Shown here one piece after another: positions 12,901 through 27,900 of a DNA stretch of 64,000 nt. The stretch spans positions 372,001-436,000 of the forward strand of contig WNNJ02003300.1 of assembly GCA_012934845.2 (NCBI GenBank), in the 5' to 3' direction. The position numbers were made by a program, and so were the translations under genes. Every line of letters starts with the position of its first letter. Position 1 is the first letter of the stretch. The notes below the pieces were generated by a model. That model made no database searches and was not told the origin of the DNA. It saw nothing but the letters and a program-made list of their open reading frames with translations. This DNA is from Pomphorhynchus laevis. Lineage: Eukaryota; Acanthocephala; Palaeacanthocephala; Echinorhynchida; Pomphorhynchidae.

Positions 12901-15900
12901 TAAATCTTACGCAACATAAAGGATCAGCCCACCCATACAGTGTGAAAAGAGCTATCTACCTTATCATGCTGCAAACAGCGAACATGTAAACTAGCAGTAA
13001 TGAATTGGCCGAAGACAAGTGCAGGATGATCGATTTGATATTTAAGAAAAGAGGCTACACGGATAGTGTAGCCTAAAAACAAATGGCGTCCATCATCCAA
13101 AATCTGATGGCGTCCCGTCTCTCCCCCTGTCTTCTTTGCTAATCGATCTCGCTCCAGAGCATACTTTACGAATTAGTCTTTTTAACACCCGCTCTATTCT
13201 TCATAAAGCTAATATGCTCCTCGATATTTTCGATCGATAATCTTTCGATATTCTCTGTATTACCGAATCCCGGCACTCTGACTCCGACGATCTTGTTATT
13301 CGTCGTCTATGTCGCTCTGGTTGTTCTATAGTTGAATTAGTTTGTCCAATTGGCTCTCATACATCTACTGCTTCTAACCATGTCAGTATTGTTGTCATTG
13401 CTCGTCACCCAATGTCTTTACGTAAAATTAACGTTAACATCTATTACACTTCGTTCGAATTACTCATATGCAGATTATCAACTTCTTTCTCTATGGAACT
13501 TGTGATTGTGTACCGTCCAAGTTCAGTTGCCCACTCATGTATGTTCTTTACCGACCTTGCAGATCTTATGTATCACTGTTCATTGTCTTATAATCCTTCT
13601 TTTGTTCTCTGATAATAAATACTAAACCTATAATCTTCTTCCATTTTAAATACATAGTTATTACAGGAACAAATAATTATCTACTAACAATTAACCAATG
13701 ACTAAGTACGATGTGATTATTTCTGGTGCTGGTCTGGCGGGGTTAACACTAACTTCATTACTCTCTAAACGATGCCCCAGTATACTAATTAAACTTATAG
13801 ATTCTAAACCAAGCCAGTCTTGTCAGTCAAATCACCCGATTATAGTGCTGAATGCATAGCTTGGAACAATACAAGTAAACAGGTATTCGAGGAAATTGGG
13901 ATATGGGCTAATCTTAACAACATCGAGTTCATCATGTAACGTTGTCTTATACTCTTTGTTCTCTTTTGTTCTCTGATAATAAATACTAAACCCATAATCT
14001 TCTTCCATTTCAAATATATAGTTATTATAGGAACAAAGAAGCAGAAATTATCTTTTATTTGATTAGAAAATTCTATATTTCGATAGCTCCTGCTATCATC
14101 ATCAAGATTACAATAAATTGTAATCTTGATTATGATAGCAGGAGCGATCGAAATATAGAATTTTTTTATCAAATAAAGGATAATTTTTGCTTCTTTGTTC
14201 CTGTAAACACTATATATTATTTTTTCTCGGTAACTTTAACATTCTTTTTGATCGACTGCTGACTCTGACTCTATCACTCTAAATAATCTTTTTTCTTATT
14301 TTAACTAAAAATTACTTTTAGCAAGCCCAACTCATATTCTTGGCGGTCATATCGACATCATTGCTGTTCTCAACTACTTCAATGACTATACCTCCTTGTC
14401 AATTACTGATCATGGTTTATCCTATCATTTCCTTGTCACTCTTCCTCTTACTCGTCCCTATCCACATTATTTTTCTCACATCCAACATTAGCTACTCCAA
14501 GTTGACCTAGGAAACTTCTCGATATCCCTATTTTCTGTTCTGCTTTACTCAATTCTTTACTCTTTTCGCTTTCACTTAACTATTTTTATTCCGATGATCT
14601 CTGCATTCTGTTTGATTCAGAGCTTACGTCGATCCTCAATCACCTTCTGTCAATTCGACCCTGACGTTTTCAGCGTTTGCGCCATGCTCCCTTGTACATT
14701 TCCGACTGTTGTCTTTCTAAGCGTCGACTTCGTCACTCTTTTCGTGTGTTTAATCGTTTTCTTAAACGTTCTCCAAACACACTCACTCCAAATCTCCGTG
14801 CTTCCTATCATTCTATCCGCGTTCCCATATTATTCTTATGCGAACTAAACATACTCTCGTTTGGCGAAATCCACTCGTCCTTTTCCAATTCTAAATCTCA
14901 CTAGAAAATTTTAAACCAAATTCTTTTAAGATCACCTACCCATTGTAACATAAATCCCGATGAACGTTCTTCATATCTACAATCTAAGGTATCTAATTTA
15001 CTTTCTCTTCTACCTATGTGCCCCTTGTATCCTCTCTTCTCTTTGAATACTTCCCTCCCAGAGCTATTTCAACTTCTTCCCGTTTTGTCTGATTAAGTTG
15101 TTTGGTTCTTCTGTCATAACCAAATCAAACAACTCCTACTTACCAAATTCCAACCCACTTGCTTAAAAATATCTGCTCATATATCTCAACCTTCCTAACC
15201 ACATTGTTCAACTCGTCCATCCGTAGCCGCACATTTCCTTCCTATTGGAAATGCGCAACTGTTCGTCACATCTCAAATAGCAAACTCTTGACACTTCACT
15301 ATCATCTTTGTACCGTTCTTTCTCACTTGGCCCAACCCTCTCCCAACTCCTAAAGCGTCTTGTTCTCAATCAAGTTAATGTATATCTATTTTCCTCTAAC
15401 TTGTTTTATCGCTTCCAAGCTGCTTTTCGAACTAATCACTTTACTGAAATTGCATGTCTTAAAGTTAATAACGACTTACTCATCTCGCGCAATCAAAAAT
15501 TATGTAGTGTCATAGTTTCTCTTGATTTCTCATCTGCTTTTGACGTGGTCGATCACTCGATTCTTCTCCATCGTCTTCTTCATGATTATGGTTTATCTTT
15601 ACACACTGTAGCTTGGTTGTCTTCATATCTATCAAACCGTACTTTTGGCGTTTGTTCTAACTCTTCGCTTTTCCATCCTTCTTTCATCCCGTCCGGTGTT
15701 CCACAAGTCTCCGTATTAGGCCCTTTGCTTTTCTCTCTTCTTCTCGGTGATTTGTCTTCTATTTCTCATACATTTGACTTCCATGTTATGCAATATACAG
15801 ATGACATTCTTATCTATGCTCATGCACCTGCATTCGTATTCATGATCTTAGTGTTTCTGCTTCCAACTGTCTTGCCTCAATTTTCCATCATATTTCTGCT

Positions 15901-18900
15901 CTTCGTCTTACACTGAATCCTAATAAATCCAAAATAATGTGGATCTTCCTCAACGCTCCAGCTTAGAACTTCCTTCAGTATCATTGAATTCTACACTTCT
16001 TCCTATCGTTGACAATCTCGTTTTCTTAGGCTCCCATTGCGACAACTGACTTTCACTAAAACCTTTCGTTAGAGATAGAGTACGCTCATATGCCTTGATC
16101 GATTCTCTGCAACCTCCGTCAAATTCGTAGATTGATCGATTTCCCTTCTTATATGACTCCCATATCTTCTCTCCTTTTCTCAAGACTTGATTACTGTCTA
16201 AGTCTATTTTTCAACTCACCTAAATCCACTCTTCTTCCACTACAACGCATCGTAAACGCAGCCGTTTAAATTCTCCCCCGTCTTCGTCGTTTTGATTATA
16301 CATCTCACCGTCTTGCTTCTATCGATTTGCCAACCATTTATTCTCGTGTTCAAATTCGTCTTCTTCTTATTTCTCAACCTTCATCTTCTCGACAATTCTC
16401 GTTCTGATTACTGTTCTTTGCGTCCCCGTAATTCCCTTCTTTTACATGTCCCAAACTACTCTACCTCTTTTGGCTTCCGCTCCTTCCTTGTGGCAGCTCC
16501 TCTCGTGGAATCATCTGCCCATTCATATACGCCAATCAATCTCAATGCCGTGTTTCAAACGCAAAATCCGGTCTCATTTAAACAATTTAAGAAATTTATC
16601 TATATGACGTTCGATGTTTTTTAGTTAGTAGACTTGTAAGCGTGCAGTTGGCACGCATTTGGCACTTTAAATAAATTATTATTATTATTATGATAGTTAT
16701 CTTAGAAACATGAAAAAAAGGCTCTAAAAGAACACAGCTACCTTTGCAAAACAGCTATTCTTAAGATCCCTTTTTTAAGCGACGCTTTGACAAGCAAGGT
16801 GAATCGGTTAGCGATACAATGGAACCTTGGTGTCCGCATAGTTCATGGGAATTCTAGAAGCTTAGGAGAACGACTAGTTCGCAGTCGCTTTTACGAGAAA
16901 CCACCACCGTGCACGAGAGACTGTCTGATCTTTGACCAAAAAAGCAGACAGCATAATGTTTCATTGTGTTACCAACTTAATGTAGTTTATGAAATGTTTT
17001 GTGATGAGTGCGCTGCTGTATGTAAAAAGGTTAGCTACATAGGAGAAACACAACGTCCGGTATCTGAACGGCTCAAGGAACATTTAAGAGCAGCACGAAA
17101 CTCTTTAGCGCCTTCTTACGCCAGCAATACAAAGACCGCACAGTATTCACAACAACATGCAAATGAGCAACCAAAGTGCAGCGCAAAGGTACTCTACCGT
17201 GCAAATAACGTTGTGTCGCGAAAACTAATGGAGGCAATCTTTATATCGGGTGCTGATAGCGACAAGAGCCTCAACAATAAAGATGAGGCGGTGGGCTTGC
17301 TCAATTCGACGCAATGATAAATATTAATTATGTTATTAATAGTTAATGTATTTGTGACGATGTTTATACGTGTTTCATGTTTTAGATGAGCCACTGGCAA
17401 AGCCGTAACGCGGCGAAAGCTTTGGCAATATATAATAACTAACTCGGCATTTGATCTGATTAACTTTTGCATCTTAAAATTATTGCCGATAAAAATGACT
17501 CCTTGTCAATTTCAAGATTTTAATGAAATTGAGTAATAACATCGCACGATATCAAATCAGCTAACTGAGTCTAAGTATTTAATATAATTATAAACAAAAA
17601 ATAATAATGCTAAATCAAATTTTAATAATTAAATAATAAAATTAATAATTGTTTTTAGATTTTCTATAATTTAAATCAAGTTAAAATAAAAAAATGAAAT
17701 TTAAAATGAAAATCAATTTTTATGAATTGACTAAGAGATTTAGTAATTTAATAATTTACAACAGACGTTGTATCAGAATAAGAATTAGAGGTCATCAGGA
17801 GGAACTGCTATGCTATCAGGTTTCGGCCCCTAACTCCTCTACCCAACATAGCAGCGGGGCCAAATACATGCTAATGATGTATTTCCTCTGAAATAACTAT
17901 CTAGTTTCTTATTCTAATACAAAGTATATTATTTATTATCCATCCATAAAAATTTGCCACTTAAGGCAAATAAAGGCTGCAACAAAGCGATTTACTGACA
18001 AATACAAAAGACAAAAATACTTTTCGTTTGTCTTTCCGCTCTTTAGCGGTCCCGTAATACGTTAGAATCTTAAATGCTGGACACCACTTTTTGAATTCCA
18101 ACTCCCAATTAAGCATTACGCTTGTCGGAACAATTATCAGAAACGGTCCCCAGATACCTAAACACAAAGGTAAAATTATTCAATAAAAAAGGAAAGCACC
18201 CCAATACAAAATAGAAGAATGAAAATTTAATATCCAAATAACAAAAACTATTTTGATTATAAATCACTCACTTTATTCAATTAATTTAATAAAATAATAA
18301 TTCAATAATATTTTAAAATTGCAACCTCTGTTGGTTAATTAATAAATTAGGAAAGCATTAAATTGATAACTTTGATAAAATTAAAAAGCAAATAAAATAT
18401 TGTAATCTTTTAACTAACATATCAAAATAATATTTAAAATACATTTGTATAATTTTTGAAGATAATTTAATTAATTGAAATTACAAAATAATCAAATTAG
18501 AGAAATCACGTCATTATACTAATAAAAACATTTAAAATATTTAAATTTGAGTATATTTCATTGCATTATTACTGTAAGAAAATACAAATCAGTCACTAAC
18601 TTAAAGAGCTTATAAAACAAATCAATATATTTTATGTTATTTGATGTACACATATAAAGGTGTGATCACATATTTATTCACAATTTATAATTTGTTAAAA
18701 TTTAATTTGATATTGGTCAGAGCGGTATGAGAACGAGTACAGTCTTATTCAAGATGTATTAATTTTTATTTTCATTCTGAAATTATTAAACTTTTTCTCT
18801 AATAAAATTATTTTTCGAATGAGAACAACAATTTATTATATTTATTTATAAATATAAATATATATAAAAATTATTTATTAATAAATATGTATTATATTTA

Positions 18901-21900
18901 TTATATTTATTTATAAATTTTTATAGTTTTGCTTAATTAATACAGAATACATAACTGAGTATTTTATACTAAATACTATAGTATTTTATACTATATTTTC
19001 TTCGTTTAAAGAAACAAAGAAAATATTTCTCTTCGTTCCAGTAAAACTATCTAATCGAAAATGGAAAGATATTATGGATTTAATGTGTACAATCAATATA
19101 TTGTTAATTTGACACCAAACCCCTTGACGTTTGGCTAAACAAAATAAATACAAACACAAAAATCAACAGACTAAAATGAAATAAAAATAATTTATCTATA
19201 GAAATAATAATAATAATTTTATAATTACTTTATTAAAATAAAGTAATTTATCTTCACCGCTTCGTTGCAGCCTTTCAATCACTGATAAGTTCATTCAATA
19301 GTGACTACTATTGAATGAATACAGAGGTATATGTCTGTATCAGGAATGTATTTCTTAGCTTTGAGTTTTTCGACATGATAGAACAATGAAAGTGTTTGAG
19401 GAAAATAAAGGAGCCATCGAAGAAATATACTGTTGGAGCTTTTAAGAAAGATTTCGGGAAAGGAACCTATCACTAGCCTAACAAATCTCCATTGCACTTA
19501 TCGATTTGGGAGAAATAAGATGAATATATGTCGACTAGAATGCAGGCAATCAATATTGTATTCGAGAACATACAAAAAAGCAAATTGTGCAATTAAAAAA
19601 TTTTACACATCAACTTTCTATTATTCAAGTGGTTCAAAACATAACTTTTACAACATTGACATTTAAATATGAAGTTTAAAAAATTATTATTTAATGATAC
19701 CTTTTGCGCAAGCCAAGTGCGCCAGAAATGCAATTGTTTGAATAGTTTTTCCGAGGCCCATTTCGTCTGCCAATATTCCATTGAGCTTAGCTTTGTACAA
19801 TCGAGAAAGCCAATCTAAGCCTACATGCTGATATTCACGCAATGTATGTTTTATCAAAATCGGAATATCTACTAGAACCTAACAGTAATAAAAAATTGAG
19901 TAAATTAAAAGATAAAAATGGCACTTACTCTGGGCTGTTTGAAATTTGCAACAGAACTGATATCGGGACTAGTAAGATTCGCATTATTAATCTACTAAGC
20001 AATATTTTGATTAAGCAAGATATGACAACACATAAATTTGAGCTTACATTAGTATCGAACAGGTTTTCATCATGTAAACGATTATTGTCTAAATAAAGAA
20101 AAATACAATTCTAAATAATCAAACAAATTCTTAATAATATTTATTATTAATATTTTTATTTTATTTTTTACTAAATTTTTTACTAAACACAAAACGAGAA
20201 TACAGTTGTTTTTTAAAGAGATAGATTTATTAATAAAACAAATTAATCAGTAATTTAAATTGATGTGTCAATAATCAAAGTTGTGGAGCTAGGAAGTGTT
20301 CCTAACTGTGCCCGTAATATTAATAATAAAGATTTTGCTGACAACTATATAACCACTAAAAAAATAAAAAATACATAAAAAGAAAACACAGAAAACAGAG
20401 TCAGTCCGGTCGTTAATTGAGTATTTATTGTGTCACGCCCTCGGGTCCACAGGGATCTGGGCCCTCCAGCTAATCCAACACGCCGCTCTACGACTAAATC
20501 ATCAGAGGTCTCTCCCCCCATAATAATCCAATCGAGGCGGACTACACTCGGTAATCGCGAGATGATGAGCTTGAGAAACCTTAGTCTTTTCTCTAGGGGA
20601 CGTTATCTTAAAAAGGAGACTAATCCCGATATAACCCAAGTACCCCACAGGCGTACATGAGTTTTCCCATTCAATGACATATGTTGGGTACATTTCAGAG
20701 CCCACCTAGCTCTCTTCAGAATAGGTTTAAGTCTATCCATGTTAGCTTTCGTCGACCAATTCCCCGTAACGGTGAACACTAAATATTTTACTCAACTCAT
20801 TAATATGGAGAGTGGTTGAGGCTGCAAAATAGAGGAGAGTGCAGAGAGTATTAATCTCTTAAGCTCCTTTTTGGAGGCAGGGACGCCATGAAAGACGACC
20901 ACCTACGATTTAGAGGAGTTGAGAATAAGATTGAACCGGGTTAATTGGTCTTTTGATCTTAAAAAGAAACGGCTGATGTCCGAGACTACATCTTTGCTCC
21001 TGCGTTCTGAAAACAGGGCTATGATATCATCAGCATATACCACAATATGTTGATCGCGTTTGAAAGCCTTGAAGAGAACAATATAGCTAGCATAATATAA
21101 GCTAGGAGAAAGTGTGGAACCTTGATGCACGCCTGTAATAGGGTAGAATTGACGTGCATCAAGGTCGTCTTCATAGTAGAACCGTTTGGTGTACAACAGT
21201 ATCTCTACTATGTTAACAATTATCACAGGCAGCCCGAGGGACTTTGGAGAGGTGATAACAAAGGGAATGGAGATGCGATCAAATGCAGCGGAAAAGTCAA
21301 GAAATTAGAGCCACAGCAAGCTGAAGACTGTTATCCTGACAAATAAAATTAAAGATAAAAATTACAAAATAAATTTGATTAATTACAAAGAATTATATTA
21401 ATTACAAAGAAATATATTTAAATTAATTTAATTAATTAAAAAACTTTAATTATAATTAATCTTAATTTTATTAATCACCAGAGTAATAAAAATGTTCACA
21501 ACAACATTAAATTATTTTAAGTGTTTATTCCAATCTCAGTATGGCTTATAAAAACTTCAAATAGTTTCTACAATTGCTATAAATTTTTATTTATCAAAAT
21601 GCCATGAGAGCTTTACAATGATAGCTTTACATTGAAAGTTTACAATTTCGATAAACTAAATGATCAAAACATCATTAAAAATTTCAGATCATCAACTTTA
21701 ATAAATAAAGAAGTTATCATTGTTGATTCAACTTAAACTTATTGAACATACTCGCAAGTGTAGAAATATACTGCCGAGACTGATCGATCAAAATGTGAAG
21801 GTGCTCATTGAGAGCTTCTTGCTGCTCCGTTTTCGTTATCAACTTTTGCTTGTAACGCAAAACCTAAAAACGTATACAAAAGTATTTGATTACGTTCTAT

Positions 21901-24900
21901 AAAACATTTATTAAAAAATAAAAATATCCAATAATTGCGAAAGGTAGATATTAACTAAAAATAATGCTGATAATTCTTATGTCGATTTAAAAATAATTTA
22001 AATCGACATGATATTTAAGAAAAAATATTTTAAGTTAAAAATCCTTAGTTCGAACTAATCGGCATTTTATGTTTAAAACATATATTTGTTACTTCACTAG
22101 TATCTTCAAAACTTGGATTGGTCACAAAATCACAATTGACAAATTGTGACATACCACAATTGACAAATTTTATTATTTGCTCAATAAAATTCACAGTGAT
22201 TCACTTATAGAGTAAATAAAATTAAATATAATTCACTAATTTTTTAATTCAATAAAATTCACAGTGAATTAAGTATAATCAAAATGAATAGTAAAAAATT
22301 GACTATTTAAAAATATAAGAGAAAATCATGTTTTCTGGTTGGGGCACGACATTATCTTCACAGGTATTGTTTACATTATTGATACAGCATGACGCTACTT
22401 CTCAGTCTGAGTGAGTATTATCAGCTGCTGGCCTAGACATATATTTCAAGTTTCGACCTTATTATCTGCTTACTCCGTACACTGGTGCTAATCAGAAGTA
22501 ATATGCAGAAATGTATAACTACACCACTGATGCAGGCAGCCTAGTGAATGTAACGTTGAATCGAGATACAGAGTTCTGAGTTCAAATCATGTCAGCACCA
22601 GTGTACGAAATAAACAGATAATAAGGATGAAACGTAAAATGTAGTTCTGAGTAAGCAGCTGATAAGACTCACCCAGGCTAATGAGTAGCGTCCTGCTGTA
22701 TCATGAATAGGAACAGTGTACATGTGAGGATAATATTGTGCCACAACCAGAAGAATTTCAGCTCACAGAGGTAATCAGGTTAAATTAAAAAATAAGAGAA
22801 AATGAAACAAAAAATATTTGATAAAAAGTAGAAAATAACTTATTGGACATCGGAGGCAATCTAGAAATGCGAAAACGTTGAGCAATGCAAGTTACAGAGG
22901 GAGAAAGCGAATGTGTTGATGTAGCGATCATTAATCGGCCCAACTTATCCTTCACCAGGTTGGAGAGCCTCTTTTTCGAAGACAGCGCGGAAGATTCAAA
23001 CATGGGGTCTTCATACAATGATCTAAGCAGGGGAGATAATTCCCAGTCTGTGGATGGTTGTAGCGTTCCTGTAGCTGACGAGCGTTGTCTACCGCAAGGA
23101 AATAACGGGGATCGGCACGGTGAGGCAGGCACTCTTCTGAATATGGAATCGCATGAGGACGCAGAATTTTCAGACAACGACGCATCTCTTGCGCTGTCCG
23201 TATAGACGACGGACTGCATGAGGATTTACGCTGACAGCAATGTTAATGTCATTATATTAAAGATATATATGACAATTATATTATGACAATTATATGATTG
23301 TACGATTATAATTTAGGTAATAAAACATTTTCAGCAAACAGAGGAAGATTATGGATCTTGTCAATAATTGCAAAAATATAATCAAAAATAAAATATTAAT
23401 GTCAATAATAATTGACAAAGAGAACATCACTTTCTTTTTTTCATGATTATACAATGATAGTTCGATAGCGCATACTATTATGCATGAACTATCAAAATGA
23501 GCTTGCCTGCAGATTACAGCAGGAACTATCCAATTATTATGACTTTTAGAATTATACTAATTTCTTCGTTCCTGTAAATTTATAAACTATTAGAAGAAAC
23601 AAATGGATATTTTTAATTTAAAAGTTTAAATTGTAAAATTGTCACATATAACGGTTATAATATTGAAATTTAATATTGATTTAGTTTACAAACTTGGATT
23701 TAAATATAAACAAGAAATCAAAAAAACAAGATATCACATTAAAGTGGAATAATACTGACCTTGTGAATGTTTTTCCAAAATATCAATATTTCTTTGGAAA
23801 CGGCTGACGCAAGTTTTTTTCTGTGAACAATTGCTTCTTTTTCTTGTATCATTTTTTGTTTTTCAAGCGTGTTGAAATGCTTTATAACGCTATTATTGAT
23901 CTAAAACGTACTCAGCAACAATAAGGTATATAATCATTAAAAACTATATACTTCAATTTTTAAAAAGTGGAAAACAAACCTTCTTGTATGTAGATAGCCT
24001 TAATTTTCTGTCACTTATGATATCTGTGAAATACCAATGCATTTGTTCAAGTAGAAGATCCTGCTCGGTCGTCTGCTTTTGCAGCGGTTCAATGCAACGT
24101 GGAATTCGCGAAGTTGATAGTAGTCCCTTACTCTTTAACATCGATAATCGATTAATTATCTTATTTTCCTGTACATATGAAAACACTTGATGTCTAAAAT
24201 GTGTATATTTTTTAATTACCATAATATGACGGGCCGCTGGTTCCAACGACATTGTATTTAAATTATCCATAATTTTTATAAAGTTTTCTCTCTTCGTTCG
24301 ATCTTTCAAGAATGAGATTGACGATACTAAAGAAAAATATCAGTACATGTAATCATTTATTTTCTTGCAACTCCGAGAAAATACCTTTCCTTGTAAAGCT
24401 ATTAGACCGTTCGAAGCTCTATACAAAAAGGAAAAATTATAAACGAGATTGATTTACTGGAATAAAAATTATATTTAAAGGCAGACTTTTAATTGTAAAA
24501 AAATTTTAAAGAATTAAATATCTGATACAGAATTATATGATGAAAAGTATTTACATTTAAGCGATCACTGTGTTTAGAAAGACAATCAAATTAAGTCCTA
24601 TTACACATAATATTTATTTATTATTTTATAGAACTTATTTAAGAAAGAATCAAAAATGATTCCTTCGTATTTAAACGAAAATGTTTTAAGTAAAACAAGT
24701 TACTTATGGAGTAAAAGAGTAAAATACAAATTAACAGAATAGGTTACTATACATACAGATGATTTCTCAATCACAATTAACTAAATCACCTAATCCACTT
24801 TTCAAAAATTCAGATTCATAAATACTAAGAATTTTCAAAACACAATTTGACTTGATTAATAGATAACATACAATGTATCAGAATTAAGTTTATAGCGTCA

Positions 24901-27900
24901 ATCTCATATTAAATAAGATAAGTCAATCTCATTTATCCAATCTGGTTATCAACTTTGTTGTTCAATATTAAATATGGTATGACAAATTAAGATTACAAAT
25001 TAAAAATACTTGATCATCAGTATTACTCATAAGTAATCCTTAATAATTTAAATACTGGAAGGTTTCATAATGACTAATTAAGACGATTTTTAATACTTTC
25101 GATTATCACCGAATTTATTAAAATTTATTAAAATTTATCACCGAATTATTAAAAAAAAACTTGGAAACGATCATAATATCTAAAAGAACTTTGTGATATG
25201 AAGGAAAAATATTTTAATCTTGAATTTTTATAATTCAGATTTTTGTAAATGTATTTTTCACCCAGCATTTTTGAACCAATTAATAAATAGCAAACGATGT
25301 ATTTACGAATAAGAATTAGAGGTCATTAGGAGAAACTGCTATGCTATCAGGTTTCGACCCATATTCCCTGACTCAACATAGCAGCGGGGTCAAATACGCG
25401 CTATAGACGTATTTCCTTCAATGAAATTTGATTATTTAGTATATATTAATACAAAACCATATTGTTAATTATCCATCCATACTAAAGTTGTTTTGATAAT
25501 GCTGTACTTTTCATAAGAAATATGAATTTTATTTTTAAATATGTCAAATTAAAACCAAATGCTAATGCCCAAAAGTACTTGTCGCCTTTGTAATTGTAAA
25601 AAAGGCAAAAAGACATTATTCTTTATAAAAAAATCAAAAAGGTTATTTTTAATCAACAACAACAATTTCTTGACATAAAAAGCAACACAAGATTTTTATT
25701 GTAAACCACTAGTCCGTGTGTCGGTTCGTGAAGGCAGAGCACGGACTAGACTACTACATAAATCGAGAACCTAGGCGACAGACCAGAGTTCTCTTTTAGA
25801 TAGCCTAAGGCGGTCTTCGGCCAATTTCCAGATTTGTTCTCTCAACCGGTACCAAGGTCTAACTCGAGGTCTCTTTCAGAGAGTCCGTCATGGGAAAGCC
25901 TCCGAGGAAGGCGATCCGTAGCATCCTCAAAACGCGTCATAGTCACTACAACTAACTTTCTGCGTTGTGGAGAAGCAGCGACTTTATTCCCAGTATATCC
26001 TTGATGACCGAATTCATAACCTTATCTCTAAGGCTAATACCGGCCACACCGCGAAATAACCTCATTTCAGTCGCATGTATCCGAGATCTTATCCTGTCGG
26101 TCAAGACGCAAAGCTCATGCCAATAGGTTAAGATAGGAGCGAATATTAATAAATGATATACTTTGTATTCGAATAAGATACTATATAATCAAATTTCATC
26201 AGAGGAATTGGCCTCGCTGTTATGTCGGATCAGGAATAGGGCAAAAACATGATAGCATAGCAGTTTCTCCTGATTACATATAATCCTTATTCTGATCAAA
26301 CGTCTGTTCTTTATTAGTCAATTCATAGAAATGGACTTTTATTTTATATTTCAATTTTTTATTTTAACCTTATTAAAATTATAAAAAATCTTATAACAAT
26401 TATTTATAATTATTTATTATCTAATTATTAAATTTTGATTTATTGAATTGGCATTATTATTTTTATTTATTTTTATTAGTTTATTTATTTATTTTTTATT
26501 TTATAATTATATTAAATACATACTCAGTTAGCTGAATTGATTTCCTCATCTATTTGTTGATTTTAAAATAATTTAAAAAATTATTTATATTTAATATAAA
26601 TATTCAGGCCGCTAGGTGTAGGCTCAACCAATCTGTCGTCGAGTTATGGGTTCGGTTCGGGTCTCGCCTATTGTAAGCAGACCTCTCCATGATGTGGTCT
26701 TAGCAGCATCTGAATATTCAGGCATCAATAACTGATAGGCTTGTATTAGTAGTAGGGCTCGTTCGTTAGTAGACTATATCGGATCTCTCCTATGCCCCCA
26801 ACGGTGAATTAAACTTAAGAAAGCGAAATAGGGTCATTGAGATCTTGTTTCCTAATAACAGAAGATATTGAAATATCAAATTGTTTCCTTGCAGGAAACA
26901 ATATTGGATTACTAAAGCATATGGGGAAAAGCAGATAAATGAACAAAAACAAAGACAATGACAATGACGAAAATGCACGATTTAATTGATTAACATTGAA
27001 ACTATGGACAGATTATCACTGACCGGAGGAATTATCAAAGTCGGACGGCGTGACATGGGCATTTGCGAGGAATGAGCGAACCAAATGTCGACTGTCATTA
27101 CAGTGGACCATTCAACATGAAGAAAGTGGAACGTTACGTTACATCGCTGACGAAGAAGAACAGATCTAGTGACAAAGGTTAATCGCCCCGCTGTTTAAAT
27201 AGTTGGGGTTACTTCTCTTCATTATTCTGGTTCCAATACTCAACTTTGGGATCAAAGTCGGGGTTTACTATTCCGAAGTTGCTACGGGAAAGCGTCGAAA
27301 TGCAAGTGTGAAGATACTAACAAACCACCAGTTGTCGATATCTGAGGAGAAATTTCGCCCAGTAAATGAAATGTTGGCGACCTTTAGTCTTGTAGTCAAA
27401 GGAGGATAGGGTTTAAGTGAAGTGAGTGCTTACGCATTAAACAATCGCTTGGAATACGCAGATTTTGTGGATAATCTTCAGGATTTACTTGATAGTAAAC
27501 CTGCGAATGATTCCCTCGTTTAATTCGGCGACTTCGAACTCACGTTGGCAATGACTGTGCGACATAGAATAGAGTGGTAGAGAGAAACAGAACACCCTAT
27601 CTAAACGCGAGATGTGTTGAGTTGTTGCATTTCTGTTCTCGTAACAATTTGTTAATAACCAGCACAATGTTCGAACATAACAAGATCAATTAATGCAAAT
27701 GGCATTTGGATCCTTTAAGTCAACTATCAATGATTGATTTTGTAATCGTATCGTCTGATTTGAGACTATGTCTTGAACACTCGTGTAAAGAGAGCGGCTT
27801 AACTGTAAACCGGCCACTACCTTATAGGTAGTAAGAATCGCTGGCAAAGTAAGCTACCGGACAGATCTGGAAAACCTAATCGTTTGGAACGTCTGAAAGA

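Larger units (their letters stand above)
13084..16685 (+). mobile_element. CR1/L2-type LINE copy A, inserted in PLE-B
   Basis: Endonuclease region: LCITES-like start at about 13255, YRPSS, then DHGLS at about 14410. [42 protein letters not shown] and QYTDDILIY (catalytic YTDD). The 3' end has the family sequence GCGTGCAGTTGGCACGCATTTG and a TTA microsatellite tail at about 16670. Split by a foreign insert at 13606-14234 and carrying several frameshifts, so dead. Shares sequence with copies at 33430-36420, 37430-39656 and 50911-53785. Confidence 0.85.

Noticed and set aside
15090-15140. AGTTGTTTGGTT inverted repeat as a fold-back event
   Set aside because: The CR1 copy at 34800-34850 has the same arrangement, so it is ancestral to the family.
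21120-21175. 13-bp inverted repeat GATGCACG/CGTGCATC as a regulatory hairpin
   Set aside because: The same words occur in the coding sequence of the other LINE copies (42232, 42262), so it is ordinary ORF2 sequence.
22785-23219. Extra SRCAP-like exon between the HSA exons and exon 5
   Set aside because: Exons 4 and 5 join in phase 0 and give a continuous match to the family (FWKNIHK then VLRYKQK), leaving no gap for it.
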